The notes beneath the pieces are model-generated. The model saw only the letters and a list, made by a program, of their open reading frames with translations, did no database searches and was not told the DNA's origin. A program made the translations under genes and the position numbers. DNA of 7,536 nucleotides, taken from positions 1 to 7,536 of the forward strand of contig JAHLWT010000196.1 in the NCBI GenBank assembly GCA_019057775.1, in the 5' to 3' direction. Below are positions 5,568 through 7,536 of the stretch, in pieces; position 1 is the stretch's first letter, and every line of letters begins with the position of its first letter. The stretch comes from Promethearchaeota archaeon. Lineage in GTDB: Archaea; Asgardarchaeota; Lokiarchaeia; Sigynarchaeales; SOKP01.

Positions 5568-5965
5568 TTTATAATAACAACCTCTGTTCCTTTTCCAACC
5601 TCAGTTTGAATAGAAAAATCGTCCATTAACTTTTTAGTACCGCTTAGACCTTTACCTAGTCCTTTACTCGTGGAAAATCCACCTGTTACTGCAAGGTCAA
5701 CATCTGGAATTCCTGGACCTTCATCAGTTACAGTAATCCTTAAACCTTTCTTTGTACCAGTCTCTATTAATTCTATCTTGATCTCACCTTTCCCGGCGTA
5801 TAAAAGGACATTTCTCGTTAATTCGCTTACTGCAGTAACCAGTTTTGTCTGATTTACGATGCCATAATCTAGGTCTAAAGCAACATTTCTAATGGTTTGT
5901 CTTGCCTTAACAAGGTCCATATTATTTTCAATCTTGATATTCTGAAGAATTTTTTGTCTCCTCAT
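5543..5965 (-). CDS. rsbT: Switch serine/threonine kinase RsbT
   Basis: 140 residues, the normal RsbT length. It is a single GHKL ATPase domain with N-box SELTRNVLLYAGKG (E48, N52), Mg/ATP motif DEGPGIPD (81-88), and the RsbT-type loop GFSTSKGLGKGLSGTKKLMD (96-115). The loop and the GKG-E-I strand are closer to RsbT than to anti-sigma RsbW. In the known bacterial pathway RsbT is held by the RsbR/RsbS complex, phosphorylates their STAS domains under stress, and is released to activate a downstream target. Its ATG directly follows the rsbS stop (TAAATG), so the pair is translationally coupled. No rsbU, rsbV, rsbW or sigma-factor gene is nearby, so the released kinase must have another target. 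The adjacent histidine kinases are candidates by inference. Confidence 0.94.
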   Translation of the reverse strand: MRRQKILQNIKIENNMDLVKARQTIRNVALDLDYGIVNQTKLVTAVSELTRNVLLYAGKGEIKIELIETGTKKGLRITVTDEGPGIPDVDLAVTGGFSTSKGLGKGLSGTKKLMDDFSIQTEVGKGTEVVIIKWMDSDKL

Positions 5966-6346
5966 TTATATCTCAAAATCATATTTTGACTTTTTTAATT
6001 CATTTAGAAGCTCAATACCATCTTCCACAGTCAAAGCAGGAAAAGTACCCTCTAATTCAAGCCCCAACTCTACGAGCGTGATGGCGACTGCTGGCTGAAT
6101 TCCAACAACAACCGTCATTACATCCATAATTGCCGATGAGCGAGCAATATCCGATATCAATCTGCCTAAGAAAGAATCTACCATATCGAGGACTGTTAGA
6201 TCTAGCAATACTCCAGTAATCTTACCCTCATGAATTCTTTGAAGTAATCCACTTTGTACTTTTAGAGCTAACATGTCGTCAATGTCAGAAATAAAGGTTA
6301 CTATCAAATCTTCGTTTATCTTAATTATAGGTATCTTCTGACTCAT
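5966..6346 (-). CDS. rsbS: Stressosome scaffold STAS-domain protein RsbS
   Basis: 126 residues, a single STAS domain and the usual RsbS size. The key segment reads LDMVDSFLGRLISDIA; S58 next to D57 sits where B. subtilis RsbS is phosphorylated by RsbT (Ser59). It is followed by VVVGIQPAVAITLVELGLEL, a hallmark of RsbS, and an ending ALTVEDGIELLNEL. There is no N-terminal sensor domain. With RsbR it should form the core of the large cytoplasmic complex that sequesters RsbT. It starts seven bases after the rsbR-like gene and ends directly against rsbT, giving the canonical R-S-T order. An AAAGGG SD site lies about ten bases before its ATG, overlapping the end of the previous gene. Confidence 0.95.
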   Translation of the reverse strand: MSQKIPIIKINEDLIVTFISDIDDMLALKVQSGLLQRIHEGKITGVLLDLTVLDMVDSFLGRLISDIARSSAIMDVMTVVVGIQPAVAITLVELGLELEGTFPALTVEDGIELLNELKKSKYDFEI

Positions 6347-6353
6347 AACATAT

Positions 6354-7103
6354 TTACCCTTTGTTATTTATGTTATATCCAAGCATTTTAAATGCATATT
6401 TCAATCCTCCAGAAAGTTGGGAACTCGTAACTATATCTCCGAGAGAAACGCCCAAGTCAACTAGTGTCTGTGCTATTTCTGGTCTTATACCAGTAACAAT
6501 TGATTTAGCCCCAAGAAGCCTTACAGCATTAAGTGTTTTTATTAGGTGATTTGCTACTTCAGTATCAATAAAGCTAACTCCAGTTACATCGATTATTGCA
6601 ATTTTAGATCCTGTTTTTACGATCGCATTTAAAAGAGTTTCAGTAACTAATTTAGCACGTCTACTATCAAGAATTCCAATAAGTGGAACTGCCAGAATAT
6701 TATCCCATATTTTTAAAATTGGAGACGATAGTTGCAAAATTGTTTCCTCTTGCATCTTACGCTCGGTAATATCTCGTAAGACTTCAACTATTGCTTTAAC
6801 TCCCTTAAATTCTTCAATAATCCCACTGCCAATGTCAAAATAACATTTTCTATTCATAGAAGGTAAAATTAATTCTTTTTCAAATCGAAAATGACTTACA
6901 TCTTTTTCCTTAAATTCTGCTATTGCACAAATTTCGCATGATTGATCTCTATTAAGAAGTGCTTTATAACATGTCTTGCCAATCAAATCTGTCTTAAAAT
7001 TTTTCAATGCCTCCTCATTCGCAAACAAAATTTCATAGTCATATGATATAACAAAAATTATATCTTTTAGACTTGATAACACATTTTCTATATCTTTACT
7101 CAA
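6354..7103 (-). CDS. rsbR: PAS-STAS stressosome sensor protein, RsbR-like
   Basis: 249 residues. The start is TTG at 7101-7103, preceded by AAAGGGGA with seven bases between; no ATG fits. Residues 1-118 form a PAS domain ending in the typical LRDITERK. It has a cysteine cluster, C45 in GKTCYKALL and C56/C59 in SCEIC. Residues 125-245 form a STAS domain with DSRRAKLVTETLL, IDVTGVSFIDTEVANHL and VTGIRPEIAQTLVDLGV, an excellent match to RsbR proteins. T181, next to D180, aligns with the phosphorylated Ser of RsbS; T174 and T204 are further candidates. B. subtilis RsbR proteins usually carry a non-haem globin-like sensor domain, and here PAS replaces it. The cysteines suggest metal, iron-sulfur or redox sensing, which is inference. 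It is the first gene of the operon. Confidence 0.93.
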   Translation of the reverse strand: MSKDIENVLSSLKDIIFVISYDYEILFANEEALKNFKTDLIGKTCYKALLNRDQSCEICAIAEFKEKDVSHFRFEKELILPSMNRKCYFDIGSGIIEEFKGVKAIVEVLRDITERKMQEETILQLSSPILKIWDNILAVPLIGILDSRRAKLVTETLLNAIVKTGSKIAIIDVTGVSFIDTEVANHLIKTLNAVRLLGAKSIVTGIRPEIAQTLVDLGVSLGDIVTSSQLSGGLKYAFKMLGYNINNKG

Positions 7104-7108
7104 ACTTT

Positions 7109-7116
7109 ATTCCCCT
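7109..7116 (-). promoter_or_regulatory. SD site that decides the TTG start of the RsbR-like gene
   Basis: On the minus strand AAAGGGGA is followed after seven bases (ATAAAGT) by TTG at 7101-7103. No ATG or GTG lies in frame between this site and the PAS domain, so the TTG start is well supported. Confidence 0.7.
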
Positions 7117-7129
7117 TTAATTTTTGAAA

Positions 7130-7200
7130 ATTTAATTTTATTTGTATTTAATATAATTTTATTATTATTATTTGTATTTAATATACAAATAAAATTAAAT
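7130..7200 (-). promoter_or_regulatory. Candidate promoter/operator with inverted and direct repeats
   Basis: A perfect 18-bp inverted repeat has arms at 7130-7147 and 7183-7200, separated by 35 bases. Inside it an 18-bp direct repeat (7138-7155 and 7168-7185) recurs with a 30-base period. The right-hand copy also forms a compact palindrome, ATTTGTAT-TTAAT-ATACAAAT (7170-7190). On the minus strand each direct repeat contains TATATTAAATA, which resembles an archaeal TATA box. The copy at 7138-7155 would place a transcript start about 25 bases further on, near 7120-7128, leaving a short leader with the SD site. A dimeric repressor or activator could bind here. All of it is A/T-rich, so chance contributes, but 18-bp perfect arms are unlikely by chance alone. 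Confidence 0.5.
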
Positions 7201-7536
7201 CAGCTCCTTTTTTTAAATCTATGCTTTTTTTTTATGAGGTAGTAGATTAGGTTTAGCCACTAAAATATCGGAAAATTTCGTTCAAAAATCGAAAACCAGT
7301 AAATCTCCTTATTTTAAAATCAAAAACCATCTATATGTAATTTCTTATCGTTTGACGAATTCCGAAGTACATTATATTTAAATGATTGCTGATTTTGAAA
7401 TTTTATTAAGCAATAATCCTTATAAATGAAATCCTCAAATTATTTTTTAATCATGTTTTTTATTTAAATAGTTTTAAAAGTTAAATAGTACAAGTACAAA
7501 AAAAAGAAAAATTGATATGATTTATCATGAATAAGC

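Larger units (their letters stand above)
7104..7536. other. Gene-free AT-rich upstream region
   Basis: There is no open frame with recognisable protein character on either strand; the longest minus-strand reading frames are about 10-25 codons. It holds the repeat-rich promoter described at 7130-7200, a second TATA-like stretch TTTAAATATAA (minus strand, about 7373-7383), and a weak 6-bp inverted repeat ATTGCT/AGCAAT (7385-7390 and 7409-7414). Beyond that nothing is recognised. A neighbour's 3' region may begin near the right edge. Confidence 0.5.

Noticed and set aside
7230..7370. Short minus-strand frames of 13 and 25 codons upstream of the RsbR-like gene
   Set aside because: They are too short, have no SD site at proper spacing and no protein-like composition; they are expected by chance in AT-rich DNA.
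7385..7414. Inverted repeat ATTGCT/AGCAAT as a terminator
   Set aside because: A six-pair stem with an 18-base loop and no clear T-run on a consistent strand is too weak to call.
1..7536. CRISPR array, tRNA or rRNA
   Set aside because: No regularly spaced repeats longer than two units, no cloverleaf with a TTCAA/TTCGA arm, and no rRNA-like conserved stretch was seen on either strand.

Overview
The window is AT-rich and every recognisable gene lies on the minus strand, so it is read from right to left. Three things suggest an archaeon, most likely Asgard/Lokiarchaeia-like: histidine kinases with the H-box SHDINNILQ, a decayed peptide-binding protein whose C-terminus resembles archaeal SBP_bac_5 proteins, and TATA-like promoter sequence. 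This taxonomic call is an inference of moderate to low confidence. Shine-Dalgarno (SD) sites are common and TTG is used as a start.

Right part (7536 to 4515): a 433-base AT-rich upstream region holds an 18-bp inverted repeat and an 18-bp direct repeat. It is followed by a tightly packed operon: PAS-STAS protein (RsbR-like), STAS protein (RsbS), switch kinase (RsbT), and a fusion of a second RsbT/RsbW-type ATPase with a SpoIIE/RsbX-type phosphatase. This is a stressosome R-S-T-X module. No sigma factor or RsbU-like target gene is present.

Middle and left part (4512 to 751): the operon continues into two-component genes in the same direction: histidine kinase 1 (HK1), a lone receiver (REC-A), HK2, an N-terminally truncated receiver, a receiver-HK hybrid (REC-HK3) and a wrecked receiver. 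These genes form an imperfect tandem duplication. The 3' end of the phosphatase plus the HK N-terminus occurs twice (4341-4572 and 2941-3172), and the HK core plus receiver occurs twice (3478-4322 and 753-1599). The two repeats are in the same order, but the left copy carries about 1.3 kb extra between them. HK1 therefore looks like a head-to-tail chimera of HK2 (N-terminus) and REC-HK3 (core), or the left copy gained an insertion. Several receivers lack an ordinary start codon: ACG with an ideal SD site, and ATA or a frameshifted GTG. The cluster is thus both active-looking and decaying.

Far left (750 to 1): a decayed C-terminal remnant of a peptide ABC-transporter binding protein abuts the broken receiver. 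After a gene-free stretch comes the N-terminal 70 residues of an ADP-ribosylglycohydrolase (DraG family) running off the window.

Proposed logic (inference): RsbR/RsbS form a sensory scaffold that holds RsbT. Stress frees RsbT, the fused ATPase-phosphatase resets the scaffold, and the output may reach the adjacent kinases and receivers rather than a sigma-factor cascade, which archaea lack.
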